Counted from the stretch's first letter, positions 48,835 through 60,220 are shown. The stretch is 64,000 nucleotides of DNA from Dermanyssus gallinae (GCA_003439945.1 QVRM01005202.1:636001-700000), one strand, 5' to 3'. The notes: generated by a model not told the origin, from the letters alone. Translations and numbers: made by a program.

Positions 48835-48920
48835 GGCCGTCTTGTTGCTATTCGTGTTAATGTTGTTGTTGCTATTCTTGTTGTTGTTGATGTTTTTGGC
48901 CATCTTGTTATTCTTGTTGT
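48835..48920. repeat. GTT-rich tract
   Basis: Imperfect GTT/CTT triplets, Leu/Phe-rich in translation. Confidence 0.8.
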
Positions 48921-49324
48921 CGGCCTCAATGTCGTCAGCTGTTGAACGAGGGCGACATGTCGGCTTGACGGCAGCTGAAAAGAGTATACGACGATAGCCC
49001 TACCTTCTCCGTGCGCTGCCTCAATAAATGTATTTTCCCTTTTGTCTTCGTTTTCGTATTTTCTTGTCCATCACGATTAACACCATCATGGCCGACCACC
49101 AACACCTCATCGTGAGGCGCAGACGAACGGGGTGGCACCCGCACGACAGACAACCCCGCGTGCGTAGCAGCCGGTGCAGGAAAACGTAATCTCGGCTAAA
49201 ATGAGCCGCGTGACGATGATGCTGAGAATGGTAACAACGGCGACGACTTGATTGCAAAATGCGATGAGTTGCACAGGTGGTGCGTGCAGTGCACACACTT
49301 TAGGACAGCCAACAAAGATACTAA

Positions 49325-49454
49325 TAATTAACAACGACAGCAAATACGATAGCAACAACAATAACTATAATAGCAACAACAAAATCTACAACAGCAACAA
49401 CAACAACATTAACAAGAATACCACTAACAACAACTGCCACAACAACGGCAACTA
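49325..49454. repeat. AAC-rich tract on the left of SINE A2
   Basis: AACAAC, AACAATAACTATAATAGC and similar units run up to the SINE boundary. Confidence 0.88.
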
Positions 49455-49652
49455 CTACTACTACTAAAAGTAAAGTTCTCGGGCTGGCCCTCAGCCAAGA
49501 TTTAACGTCCACGGAACTGTTTTTCACATCGCTTCATAGACGGACTACGCCCATAAATACAAATCGGTGCAACGGTGGGGCTCGAATCCGCGCATTTATG
49601 TGTCTCCTCCGGCTGCAAGACGCAGGCTTAATCCACCACGCCACCTGGCCTT
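49455..49652 (-). mobile_element. SINE family A, well-preserved copy (A2) with (TAG)n tail
   Basis: On the minus strand from 49652: GGCCAGGTGGCGTGGTGGAT (A-box-like TGGCGTGGTGGATTA), GCGCGGATTCGAGCCCCACC (B-box) and GTTGCACCGATTTGTATTTA. The body holds GTGAAAAACAGTTCCGTGG and TCTTGGCTGAGGGCCAGCCC, then ACTTTACTTT and five TAG units. It aligns with A1 over the whole length at high identity. Both flanks are AAC-rich, so it was probably inserted into, or later surrounded by, an AAC array. Confidence 0.94.
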
Positions 49653-49654
49653 AC

Positions 49655-49765
49655 ACTACAACAATAACAACAACAACAACAACTACAACTACTACTACTA
49701 CTAAAACAAGAACCACTATTACTACTACTATCACAACAACAACCACAACAAAAACAGCGACAAGA
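49655..49765. repeat. AAC/ACT-rich tract on the right of SINE A2
   Basis: (AAC)n followed by ACTACTACT and AACAACAACCACAAC units. Confidence 0.9.
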
Positions 49766-49799
49766 ATACCATCAAGCGTCATCACCCATGCTTCACGCT

Positions 49800-50755
49800 A
49801 GTGACAGCAGCGGAGTGGAAATCAGTAGCGTGGCACTAAATTCACTAAATCGTCTAGCTAACCGATGAACGGAAGCCGCACGACGCCGCATGACCACAGC
49901 GAGCAAGGCCATCATGACAAGGCAATCAACGACGGCTGAACCAGCGTCGCCATCTCCTCCAGAGTCATCTATCTACAAGTCATAAATTAATTAACTGGTG
50001 CTTGCTGAATTCGGGTATCTGCCTATGTATCTATTTATCTATCTAGACCGCTTTTAATTTGGTCTGTAATCCCGGCGTCGACCCATGTCTAACTATCCAT
50101 TTATACATACAGATAACCAGATTGGACAGACAGCAGATAGGACGAACGGGGAGAAGCGTGTAATGCCAGGTGTTCGACAGCGTTTGTGGCCGACACGACG
50201 TGGCTGCTGGTCCACTTTCTGAGCTCTATGTCGTATGTGTACATGTGTCGTGTCGCGGCCTACGCCCCGGCACCCCTCTGCCAATTCTCGAAGAGGTGCA
50301 GAATGACCACGCTGATGCACGCAGAAACTTGCGGCCACCCATCCTCTCGTTTGTTAACGAAAATCACACTAAAAAGTTGCAGATTGACTCGTCAGCCGAT
50401 TGTCAACATAGCATCGGTGCAGAATCAACATACAATCTACGTTACAGCGCTTCAATCGTGATTTTCGCCAAGCGTCACTGTGGCTTTTCTGCCATCACTT
50501 ACACGCACACAGCCTTGTTCCGATTGACACTCGACTCGGCTTTACCGATTGAGCGGAACGTTTCTTGCGGTCAAAACATATCGATGGAAATCAGTTGTGT
50601 GAACGTTTTTCCCGCGTGATGTTCTATCGCTAGTAAAGCAAATCGACCTCACTTGCCCACCGTGCCGTGGACCAGCAGGGAGTTCAATTACTATGTTATG
50701 TATATATATACCAATATATACTAACGTAATTTAATTATATTTTATTTATGTAGTC
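49800..50755. other. Unique sequence, nothing recognised
   Basis: A 149-codon ATG frame (50170-50619) has mixed composition, several Cys and His residues and no recognisable domain. Confidence 0.35.
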
Positions 50756-50759
50756 ATAC

Positions 50760-50761
<2 letters not shown>

Positions 50762-50794
<33 letters not shown>
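50762..50794. repeat. (TA)n on the 3' side of SINE B2
   Basis: Pure TA array directly joined to the T30 tract. Confidence 0.96.
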
Positions 50795-50827
<33 letters not shown>

Positions 50828-51015
50828 GATTTTCCCGTAAGGCAATTGCCCGTGTACGAATTTTTCATGTCATGGCTAAGTTTATTCCACTCCGGCATTT
50901 ACCTTGTCTAAATTGGAAACCATGCAAACCAATTTATGAGTGGCCGGTCTGGGTCTCGAACCCAGTCCTCCCGAATGAAAGGCAAAGGCTTTGCCACTAA
51001 GCCACCTTGCTCGGT
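50795..51015 (-). mobile_element. SINE family B, well-preserved copy (B2) with A30 tail
   Basis: On the minus strand from 51015: ACCGAGCAAGGTGGCTTAGT (tRNA-like 5' end and A-box), CTGGGTTCGAGACCCAG (B-box) and ACCGGCCACTCATAAATTGG. The body has GGTTTCCAATTTAGACAAGG and TAAATGCCGGAGTGGAAT. It ends in an uninterrupted run of about 30 A (T30 at 50795-50824 on the plus strand). (TA)n lies on both sides (50762-50794, 51016-51042), so the element sits inside a TA array. The intact tail and promoter boxes mark it as young. Confidence 0.94.
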
Positions 51016-51042
51016 GTATATATATATATATATATATATATA
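51016..51042. repeat. (TA)n on the 5' side of SINE B2
   Basis: Pure TA array that starts exactly at the 5' end of the SINE. Confidence 0.96.
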
Positions 51043-51059
51043 GATCTCTCACTTACGAG

Positions 51060-51640
51060 ACTTGACAACAAATGCTACGACTAATAAATACAGTTTCCAT
51101 TACTATAGTTGCTACTACCACTATCTCAGCCATGCTGATTGCCATTCTAGTTATCTTCATAATCATCACTCATAAGCCACCAATCATCATCACTACCATG
51201 ATGGGGGTGATGGTGCTGATGGCCGTCGCGGTGGTGGTGATATTCATCACATGCTTATCGCTAGTTACAACGCTCCACGATGTGATAACGACCGTAACAA
51301 CAATGATGATGATGATGAATAATGAATGCTGCTTCTGCCGAGGGTGATGATAACGGTCATGGTGATGAGGATGCGATGCTGATAACGTACCACCCCTGCT
51401 GTTACTGCAGATATCACAGTACGACATCACATATATAATAATAATGATGATGATGATTATGATGATTACTATTCTTATCATGTTGTGGGTTATGAGCCAA
51501 AATATCCTCATCATCACCACCACCACCACCACCACAACTACTAGAATCTCAACTAGCAGCGTGAGTAGAATTTCAATCCTCATTACGGTGATGATTTCAT
51601 CATCGTCATAAGCATCATCATCATCATCATAATTATCAAC
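51060..51640. repeat. ATC/GAT/CAC-rich low-complexity region
   Basis: Scattered ATC and GAT triplets with denser patches. These are GATGATGATGAAT near 51303-51322, AATAATAATGATGATGATGA near 51435-51465, CACCACCACCACCACCAC near 51513-51535 and CATCATCATCATCAT near 51607-51632. The 205-codon minus frame (51787-51170) is rich in Ile, Val, Met, Asp and His because of these triplets. Confidence 0.8.
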
Positions 51641-51644
51641 ACTC

Positions 51645-54150
51645 TCATTAGCGTTATCGGCAGTGTCGTCGAAGTTCGTGTCTCGTGTATCAGTCATGAA
51701 CACGATGTTCTCATTATCAATCCGCTTTGACTCTATGCTATGTGCATGCGAGCGGCGTGCTTGCTTGCGTGCCGTGTTAGCGTGCATGTGTCATTATGCG
51801 CTATTATGTGCGTCGAATGTGAATGTGGAAAACATCTAGTGACTTTTAGTGTGCTGTGGTGCGTAATTGAGGTCAACACGCGCGTTACGACGCGCCTCGC
51901 CTCGACGTAGGAACAAACCAAGGCACCCGCGGCGAGCGCCACACCGCCTTGGCCGAACGCAAGGGCACACGACCATGATGAGCAAATGACACAGATTCAC
52001 ACCGCCGGCCGCCGTCCGTCCAGCCAAACAACTCGCCGCCGACAATAGCGAACGCCATAGGGTTGTTTTGTTGTCGGACGAGCTAACAGAATGAAAGGCC
52101 AAGAGACAAATACTCGCAAAACACCCAAATCGGACGAATACTACGAACGACGAGAAATGGCCATGTCTCATGTCAGATCGACTAGTTTCCGATCTACCTC
52201 CTACCTTTCCAGCATGCATACGTTTATAATGCAAGAAATGTGTCCCAAATCTTCTAGACATTTACTCTAGAAGAAAAGCAGCATCATCGAAAAAAAACAC
52301 CTAGTTTGTTTGGTCCAGTTCAATTTGCAATTGCCTTTGTAGAAGAAGAGCCGAAACTTGCTGACTCTTCGGAGCTGATACGCGATAGCAAATTCAACCG
52401 TGTCTACACGCATAGGTGCATCATATTGTACGGACATCCTCAATTCGAGCAGAGCTTTGTCAAATACAAATGGCAAAAACACGGCTAGAGTGAGGAAGAC
52501 AATAGTTGACGCAGGCGCTCTTATGGCTAATTTCGTACGCCCACGGGAATATCGTGTCGAGTACTTACATAAATGTGTCCCAAAACTTACGTCATGCTTA
52601 TTCGCGAATACACAGACATTGTCTACTCAGTGTATGGTTGTTGTTGTTGTCGTCGATGTAGTTTTTGTTGTTCTTGCTTTTTCTGCAATTGCCATTCCCT
52701 ACCTACTTCATTGCCGCTACAGTCGTTGTCGTTATTGTTGTTGACTTTGCTCTCTCTTTTTTTTTACAGCAGTAATTGTGTGTACGTTTGTACGTCCGTG
52801 TATGGGATTCCCTCATATGGGAACGGAAGGAGCGGACAACAAAGAACAAAAGAGTCACAACTATTGGGGACGGTAGGGAGCTGAAGAGCGGGTGGTGGGG
52901 TGTTTTGGAAGATGTTAGTAACAACGGCGACGTGCTTGTAGCGTGTGGGCCAGCACCGTGTGGGGTTTGCTCGCCACGGCCAACACCCCCGCGCATCGCC
53001 TTCGTCGACTGCCGTCGACCGTAACCCTAGTTGGGCCGCTATAGCGGCGAATTCCCGTCGTTGTTGTCTGGGGGGGGGTTCCTCTGTTCTGTTCGTTCCC
53101 GTGTTCTCCCTTCCACGCCCCAGCGGCATCCCCGAACTGCCCCATTGTCGCCCACTGTCTGCATTCGCGCAGTCGCCGACGTCGTCGTCGTTATGGATGG
53201 CTCGATCATCAGCACAGCACGGCTCAGCCCTGCCCAGCCCAGCACAGTCGCGCCCTGCGCCGCTTCTCGTCGCCTCCGCAACGTAACACCGTCTCTGCTA
53301 CCGGCGTTGATCTGTTTAGCCTAAATTTGCCTGCTGTCGCGCCGCCATCGCCAGCATCACCACCACCACCACCACCGCCGCCACCACTTCGTCCTGATGT
53401 TGCTGATAACAGGAACCAACCACTACGCTAAATAAGCTGAAGCAGATGAACAAGAACACAGGAGAAGTGCGAATAAGGGAATGGGGGAGGCAGTATGGTA
53501 TATGGGGCCACACAACACAACAGAGGAGAAGTTAAAGGCTAGAACGTTAACGGCACTAACGCGGCCAACAACAATAACACCACCATCAACAATCAGAACA
53601 CCAAGAACATCAGCAACAACAACAACAACATGGAAGAAGCCCGAAAGCGTGATAAAGGCAGGCATAGGGGTAAGGAAAGAGGGAGAACCAGAGAGAAGTA
53701 GTAAATGAAAAGAGGGGGGGGCGAATACACTGGAGAGGATAGACGATGTAAACTAGAAGAATGCGAAGCGTTGAGAAGCACACGACGGGAACAATAAACA
53801 ACGACAAGTAAACAAAATGGGAGGTCCATGATGGCAAAGAAGAAGTCGATGTAAGGCACGGAGAGACTGAGATCGGGATAGACAAAGACAGACAGAGGAA
53901 AAGGGATACATGGAGAGAGAGCGAGAGAGAGAGATACAGAGAGAAGGAAAGAGGAGAAATGAAAAGAGAGGGAAAATAGAGGAGAAAAACGAAGGAAGCA
54001 AAGAAGCGGGCACAAGATGGAAATGCAGAAACAGAAGCTGAAGAACACGACAACGGCTAGGCAAGCAAGCGAAGAGAAGACAACAGGGAATAATCGCGCC
54101 TCGTCAAGCGCATCAGGCGCTTAAACAACATATAATACATATATATATGA
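51645..54150. other. Mixed sequence, no gene supported
   Basis: Contains a GTT patch (about 52635-52675), a GCC/CCA-rich stretch at 53100-53400 with CACCACCACC (about 53355-53385), a G run near 53069 and a purine-rich stretch at 53640-54060. The Ser/Leu/Phe-rich minus frames up to 151 codons in the last part reflect GA/AG composition. Confidence 0.4.
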
Positions 54151-54164
54151 ATGTTTTAATATGT

Positions 54165-54167
<3 letters not shown>

Positions 54168-54237
<70 letters not shown>
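54168..54237. repeat. (TA)n microsatellite, long
   Basis: About 35 pure TA units. Confidence 0.97.
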
Positions 54238-54239
<2 letters not shown>

Positions 54240-54240
<1 letters not shown>

Positions 54241-56095
54241 TATTGTAAGATGTGGCATAGGAACGCCACGACGCTCGCCTGGTTTCAATGCGTTTCTGCG
54301 CTGCAATCTTGACTGGATGAGCAACGACATCTTCGCGGAGGCAACCGACGCCACCATCTAACGCCGTCCAGCAGATGTGGAAGGCAAAACGAGGGCGACC
54401 AAAAGCAAACACCAAGAAACACTGGAGCTGTTTGCTGGTCCAGTGTAGCACCGAGTGAAGCCCACCAGTTGGGCCACGATGAGGAATACGGGGACGACGA
54501 CGACGACAACAACAACCTCGACGAAGCTGCCTGCCAGTTAGGTTGAACTAGTTAGTTAGGTCACAACGCAAGATACTAACCACTATACGATTTAGTTAGT
54601 TAGGTCAGGCATTCAAAAAAACGCCCACCTGCATCGGCGACCTGCCGCCGGTCAAACAGGAAGGGGTGTAGGTCTAGGTGGCAAGGTATAAGGCAAAAAA
54701 GTATGAAAAGCAAACACTAGTTGACCAATGAGTCTGTCAGTCCTTTTTGACAACAATACGACAATTGGTAGGCGACAACGACGACAGAGATGCGATAGAA
54801 TAAAAGGCGAATATCTGGTCGCTCGCTGAGTAATGGCCAGTTGCTTGTCTAGAGTGACGCGACGAACTGGAGGCAAATCCGGCCACCCGGTAGCAGCTGT
54901 AACGGCAAGTTTTGCAAGCAAAGCTTGGTGGAACCGCTTCTCATCAGACACGACTCTCAATTGGCACGTAGCAGTGGGTGATGACTTTTGGGGAGATGGG
55001 AAACAATAGCCTAATGCAGTCGACTCCGGTATAGGCTGATCCGAGGAACAGAGCACGCAGGAAAACAGTTCGAGAACGAGAGATCGATAGGGAGAGTTAG
55101 GGGGAGGGAGGGAGGTTCCCAAGCAAATGATAGTCGGGTTCCGGAGCTGAGCGGAACCGAACAAGCTTCTCCATGGAACGGGGTGAGGGCTCTCGCAACG
55201 CATTATTAGATCCCAACGCTTATGTATCCGCACGGATTTAATCCCCTACTAATGCTGGCGTCCCATAGTGCTCATCGTGCCTCATTACTACGCTTGAGGC
55301 TACTCTTCGAACAAATAATATCACTACTACTACTACTATTACTACCACTACTGCTAATGCTACTACCAAGTAGGTAGCGCAGATAAACAGAGAACAAATC
55401 ACCACTGATCAAATCGCCTCGTCCTCCAAGGTTCTACGTTGTTTGTTTACTTCGACAGACCATTGAACCGCTTCGGTCTACTGTCGCTATTAGACAACTT
55501 CATTTCTACGCGGGGCCACAGTGAGCGTGCGTTGGACGAAAAGGAATGTTCAATGTGCTGCTCATATCTGCGAACGCTTCTCGTGCATTTGCCTCCGACA
55601 AGTGAGAGAGAGACTGGTCTGGCGCGATCTGGCAGAATAACAAACCGAACGCCAATACAAAGCAATCTCCGTTGATCCTCATAGCGATCTCGTTTCGCTA
55701 CTGTCACGTGGCGTGAGGCCGCGCTTGACAGCGTACGTTCACACCTCTACAAGCGTTCCGCTAGAGCGATAGCAGGTTCAGCAGAAGATAAACAAGCCAA
55801 CCAAAAGAAAGCACAACCAGGAGGAATCTGAGCCTTGCTGATTGTTTCTCAGCCATCTATCTATATGCGCCCGTAAGGAGCTAACTGCAGTACTAGTGAT
55901 CGAATGACGGCCCTTCGCATTGACATGATACTATTTGCACCAGTGAATTTTTTGTTGATAAAAGCCTTTATAGAAGAAGTGTATAGATATTGTTATATCT
56001 AGCATCTTTATAAACACAGTTAAATTATTAACTAGAAAATTTACCTGAAAATGTGAATGATAACATGATTGTCTAATCTCTTCTCTAAAAAAAAA
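54240..56095. other. Mostly unique sequence, no gene supported
   Basis: TTAGTTAGGTCA is repeated near 54548 and 54593. An ACT array lies at about 55322-55360. A 193-codon minus frame (55233-54652) has no recognisable domain. A 12-base A run precedes SINE A5 at about 56087-56098. Confidence 0.4.
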
Positions 56096-56107
56096 AAAGC
56101 ATTATGT

Positions 56108-56298
56108 CGAGACCGGTGGCGTGATCCATTCGCGTGCGCCTTGCGATCGCAGGAAACACACGGGCGCACGGGTTCAGTCCCCACTATTGCATATTTGTCT
56201 TTATTGCCATTGGTCCGTCTTATGCAACACTGCGAGAGCGGCTCCGTGGACGTAAAATGTTCGCTGAGACTCAGCTCGAAAAAGTTACCTTTTTGTCA
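56108..56298 (+). mobile_element. SINE family A, diverged copy (A5)
   Basis: CGAGACCGGTGGCGTGATCC (head), GCGTGCGCCTTGCGATCGCA, GCGCACGGGTTCAGTCCCC (B-box) and TTGCATATTTGTCTTTATTG. The body reads TATGCAACACTGCGAGAGCG, CTCCGTGGACGTAAAATGTT and CGCTGAGACTCAGCTCGAAA, ending AAGTTACCTTTT. Block order matches A1, A2 and A4. The 3' tail has lost TAG units. Confidence 0.85.
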
Positions 56299-56299
56299 A

Positions 56300-58080
56300 C
56301 TGCGCAATACGAAGCGGACGTGTGAACACTTGCTAGCAAGTCCAGAGCAAGTGAAGGAGAAACACATTTCGTTGCTAATACTGCCGCCGTTTTTCCCATC
56401 ACATGGTAGCGACAGCATTGATATGATTGCATTGATGAAAGCAGTACTTGGTATCGGGCTTTGTTGCCTCGGCCCCTATCTTTGCTTCTACGGGAGCATT
56501 TGTTGTCGTATCCACTCTGGACGAATTCGTCAGGAATCGTCTCTGATGTCGAGGAATCAAAGCGCACACACAACAACAACAATAACAACGACGACAGCTA
56601 CTACACCAATGATAAGGATGATTACAATACCGCTAGCTTTGCCTAATGACCTTTGTCATTACATCTGAACCATGCAGGGTCTCCACTGAGCCGTACGCTT
56701 CTCCGCTAGACCATTATCATTCAAGGGCTGGAGGTTATTAATGACAACGATGCGCGCTAGATGGGGCTCACGAGAAGAAGAAATAAAAGAGCGATCATTC
56801 CGCGGTGTGTAGGGAGGGACACCTGACGCCCCATTTCGGCTTCTTCTTTGGCGCCTCAAACCCCAGTGGGCCCCCTTATGCCCACTTCCATGCTGCTTTC
56901 AACGCAAACATAGATAGATGTCCGTCCGCTCGTCGATATGTATACGAGACTTTCACCCCCTAGTCAGTCTAGTCGACATCTGAAGCAAACGGACGTGCTC
57001 GCCCAACATATTCGCACCGTCCCCTCAACGGAAAGATGGGTAGGGATTTTTTTTATAGCTGTGGAATTTTTCAATTTTGTGGACGCAGAAAGGACATTTG
57101 TACAGTATAGTTCAAGCATCATTTGCGTCGTCCGTCACTTTTTTTTATCTTTGCGTTAGCCATTGCATTAGATCTGATATCAGATCAGCCTCTGTGGTCT
57201 TCGCCAACACTGTTCAAGTCAAAAAAACGCGAACGACAAGAGCAACAACAATGGAGATGCAATCGAAAGACAACGTCCATCCAATTTGTGGAAACAAGCT
57301 TCCTTAAAATGATCTCGGACAAGCTCTGGTGATTATGATGGCAGTTTACTTTTTCCGTAGTTTCACCGTGGATAGTGACTACAGTAAGTGCACGAACTAT
57401 ACTCCCACTTCGTTCTAGACCTTATTTTTCAAAATTAGCAACAACAAGGCCAATAATGCCCCGTCAAACCTCTCCATCAAACCTCTGCAAAACAGAAAAT
57501 TAAACTCGCGGTCCCGTGCGATTGGTCCGCTTTAGCGTAGAGCCATTTTGTGTTACTAATGCGAGCAAGGTAGTACGAATACGAATTTTGCTTTCAACAA
57601 CAGTGCTCTAGTTACGCGATCAAGCACCGAATACGGTGGTCCGCCGCCTGTACTTGCATGCATTTATTCCGGCAACTGACTTATTAGGTTTGGCTTACGC
57701 TGAGTAGGGTGCAGTCGCCCACTGTCGCAAATGCCGCCAGCGCCGCCGCAGCAGTGTTGAACGTCACTGCCGCCCGAAGCTGGTCACACGGCGGCTGTTT
57801 TCTTGCGGCAGCAAAATATACCGTCAGCCAGCGGTCAGCCAGCGGTCAGCTGCGTGTGGCCAGGGATGGCGATTTGTATCGTGACCAGGGAAAACGGTGG
57901 TCCATCGGTCGTTCGCTCTATGCGTTCAAGTCTCCAGACGTAAAAGAGGACAAATAAACAAATCGAGCATAATAGCGCCAAGCAGTCTACTACTACTACT
58001 ACCCCCGTTCTGAATCTGAACAATGACATCGATGCAGACAACAGACTGAGTAGCGGAAGTCGCGCTAACAGTAGCAAGAG
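56300..58080. other. Mostly unique sequence, no gene supported
   Basis: An AAC patch lies at about 56568-56600. A perfect 16-bp palindrome GATCTGATATCAGATC is at 57171-57186, and an ACT array at about 57988-58002. The 199-codon frame at 56069-56668 overlaps SINE A5 at its start and is therefore not trusted. Confidence 0.4.
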
Positions 58081-58083
58081 CCA

Positions 58084-58222
58084 CATTTTGCAACAGTAAA
58101 ACCAACAACAGCAACAACGGCAAAAACAACCTCAACAACAGCAACAACAACCTCAACGACAACAGCATCAGCAACAACAACAGCATCAACAACAACAACA
58201 TTAACAACAACAGCGGAGGCGG
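58084..58222. repeat. CAA/CAG tract with CCT and CAT interruptions
   Basis: One forward frame reads Gln with scattered Pro, His and Arg until a TAA near 58202. Another (58051-58281, no ATG) reads Asn/Ser-rich, then a Gly run, then SAAGTTGQLPAMPSM, and is open throughout. The interruptions make it less pure than the other arrays. Confidence 0.88.
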
Positions 58223-58422
58223 CGGCGGCTGTTGCAGTGCGGCGGGAACAACTGGTCAACTTCCGGCCATGCCAAGTATGTAAAGCAAGTTAAAGGGGTT
58301 GTTCAACATCGACATCAACGCGCCGCGATTTCGAGATGCGATCTGTGTGCTGGGCCGGTGAGTGCCCGCGTTCAGCTCCGACGCTGTATTTGCTGTCAGA
58401 CCCGGCAAGAGCGGAGCGAGCT
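58205..58422 (+). CDS. Candidate exon with paired Cys-x2-Cys motifs, unproven
   Basis: Forward frame open from after the TAA near 58202 to a TAA that overlaps the donor-like site at 58423. It reads a Gln/Arg start, about 30 mixed residues, then RCDLCAGPVSAR and RRCICCQTRQERSEL. Cys codons are at 58337, 58346, 58385 and 58394, giving C-x2-C, a 12-residue gap, and C-x2-C. The last codons abut GAGCT|GTAAGT, a near-consensus donor. A second donor, GGGCCG|GTGAGT, lies at 58358. The spacing and the C-x2-C-x3-Q-E ending recall the second half of RIM/rabphilin-type FYVE-like zinc fingers, but that similarity is from memory of the family pattern and is weak. No acceptor with a good pyrimidine tract is visible. 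Confidence 0.22.
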
Positions 58423-58428
58423 GTAAGT
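58423..58428 (+). promoter_or_regulatory. Donor-like splice site GT-AAGT
   Basis: GAGCT|GTAAGTCC matches the 5' splice-site consensus at positions +1 to +6 and ends the open frame above. Isolated matches of this kind occur by chance. Confidence 0.25.
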
Positions 58429-58529
58429 CCGCTGCTGTAGCTAGCTGGCTGATTCTATTGATGACGTGATGTTTGGTGGTCGCTCCGTTAGCCGCTCGTG
58501 GTCAGCGGAAACCGAAACTGGTCGAGTGG

Positions 58530-59019
58530 ACGTCGACCTCTCTTCGTTGTTGCTGTTACTGCTGCTGCTGTTGTTGTAAATGTTGGTGTTGTTGTTGCTG
58601 TTGTTGTGGTTGCTATTGTTGGAGTTTTTGTTTTGCCGTTGTTGTCGGTATTGATATTGTTGCTGCTGTCGTTATTGTTGTTGTTGTCGTTATTGATATT
58701 GTTGCTGCTGTCGTTATTGTTGTTGTTGTCGTTGTTTTGCCGTTGCTTTCTTCTTTTGTTGTTGTTGGTGTTATTATTGTTGTTGTTGTTGTTGTTACTA
58801 TTGTTGATGTTTTTGTTTTGCCATTGTTGTTGTTGTTCTTGATATTGTTGCTGCTGTCTTTATTGTTGTTCAACTTGTTGTTGTTGTTGTCGTCGTTGTT
58901 TTGCCGTTGCTTTCTTCTTTTGTTGTTGTTGGTGTTATTATTGTTGTTGTTGCGGTTGCTATTGTTGGTGTTTTTGTTTTGCCGTTGTCGTCGTTATTGA
59001 TATTGTTGCTGCTGTCTTT

Positions 59020-59063
<44 letters not shown>

Positions 59064-59110
59064 CGTCGTTACTTTGCCGTTGCTTTCTTCTTTTGTTGTT
59101 GTTGTCGCTT
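58530..59110. repeat. GTT-rich higher-order tandem repeat, period about 165 bp, 3-4 copies
   Basis: Within a GTT/GTC/GCT background, longer blocks recur. TTTTGCCGTTGCTTTCTTCT begins near 58734 and 58897, and with one change near 59070. GATATTGTTGCTGCTGTC also recurs at least four times, and GTTTTTGTTTTGCC at 58624, 58806 and 58969. The intervals are 158-182 bp. The structure shows segmental tandem duplication of a triplet tract. Leu/Val- or Thr/Asn-rich frames here are repeat translations. Confidence 0.92.
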
Positions 59111-59262
59111 CTGTTGATGTTGCGCTTGATGTCATGCGAGGATGCTGATGCTTGTGGTGAAAGCATGGTCCGTCGTGGGTGAGCGCCAGCTGCCCGAACA
59201 ACAAACAACACAGCCACATGAGGCGAAATGCTCGAAGCTCGGACAAGTTCAATAGCTTGTGA

Positions 59263-59303
59263 ACAAGTGAGTGAGTGAGTGAGTGAGTAAGTGAATGAAT
59301 GAA
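59263..59303. repeat. (GTGA)n / (GAAT)n microsatellite
   Basis: About six GTGA units followed by GTAA and GAAT units. Confidence 0.94.
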
Positions 59304-59484
59304 TGCATATATGGCCCAGTTACGCAGTAAACCGGCCCGTGGATAACCCAGTTCTTGGCAACTTCACATACACACACATACACACTCTGACATCTCACAG
59401 AGACGTCGTAGACAACGTAGACTACGACCGCAGCCACAATAATAGAAGCACTAGCTGCCACTGCAACAGGAGTTAAAAGAGCAA

Positions 59485-59805
59485 ATTTAGCATTAGCAAC
59501 AACAACAATAACAACAACAACCATAGCAACAACAACAACAACAAAGACAATAGCAACAATAAGGACAACCACCACCGCCACCACCAATTACAACAACAAA
59601 TGTAACAGCTTTGGCAACTATAGCAACAAAAGCAAAATATCATGGTGTTGACTGAAATAAAAAAAATACCGACCGTAAGAGCGCGTACGACAATAGCAGC
59701 AACAGCAACAACAACAACAACAACCACAAATCACAACAACAACTACAACAACAATAACAAAAACAACGACTACAAGAACAACAACAACAACAACCACAGA
59801 AAATG
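59485..59805. repeat. AAC/CAA tracts
   Basis: Two AAC-rich tracts, at about 59487-59610 and 59693-59803, with CACCGC and unique DNA between them. Confidence 0.9.
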
Positions 59806-60220
59806 ATCAAGCAAGCAAGTGCGGTTCATTATTCAGCGGCGGCAGCAGCAACAACAATAGCGTTATTTCAAACAATAGAGACGCCAGAATGGCGACGAAG
59901 GGATCGAACGGCAAAAGCTGCGCTTATATCGTCCTATAACAAGTAATGTTGTAATGCCACGGATGGTGGAAAACGACAGCATTTGCGTCTCTCAATAAGC
60001 CCACAATAAGTCCGAATGCGGTAACAGCGGCACAGTGTTGCGATTGCTACTGCTGACGCTGTCGGCACTGACCGAGCTCACACGGAAAGCGAGTGAGAGA
60101 GAAGCGAGTGAGAGAGAGAGCACGAAAGCAGAACATCTGGTGGAGCGTTGAACTATGTTCCCTCTCGTTGATAACAGAAAATGCCAGACCCACCGAAGGG
60201 TCAACTAACGCCCGCGATAG

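Noticed and set aside
54652..55233. 193-codon minus-strand frame
   Set aside because: Mixed composition but no recognisable motif, start context or splice signals; kept only as unexplained open sequence.
56069..56668. 199-codon frame
   Set aside because: Its first part overlaps SINE A5 and the upstream A run, so it is not an independent gene.
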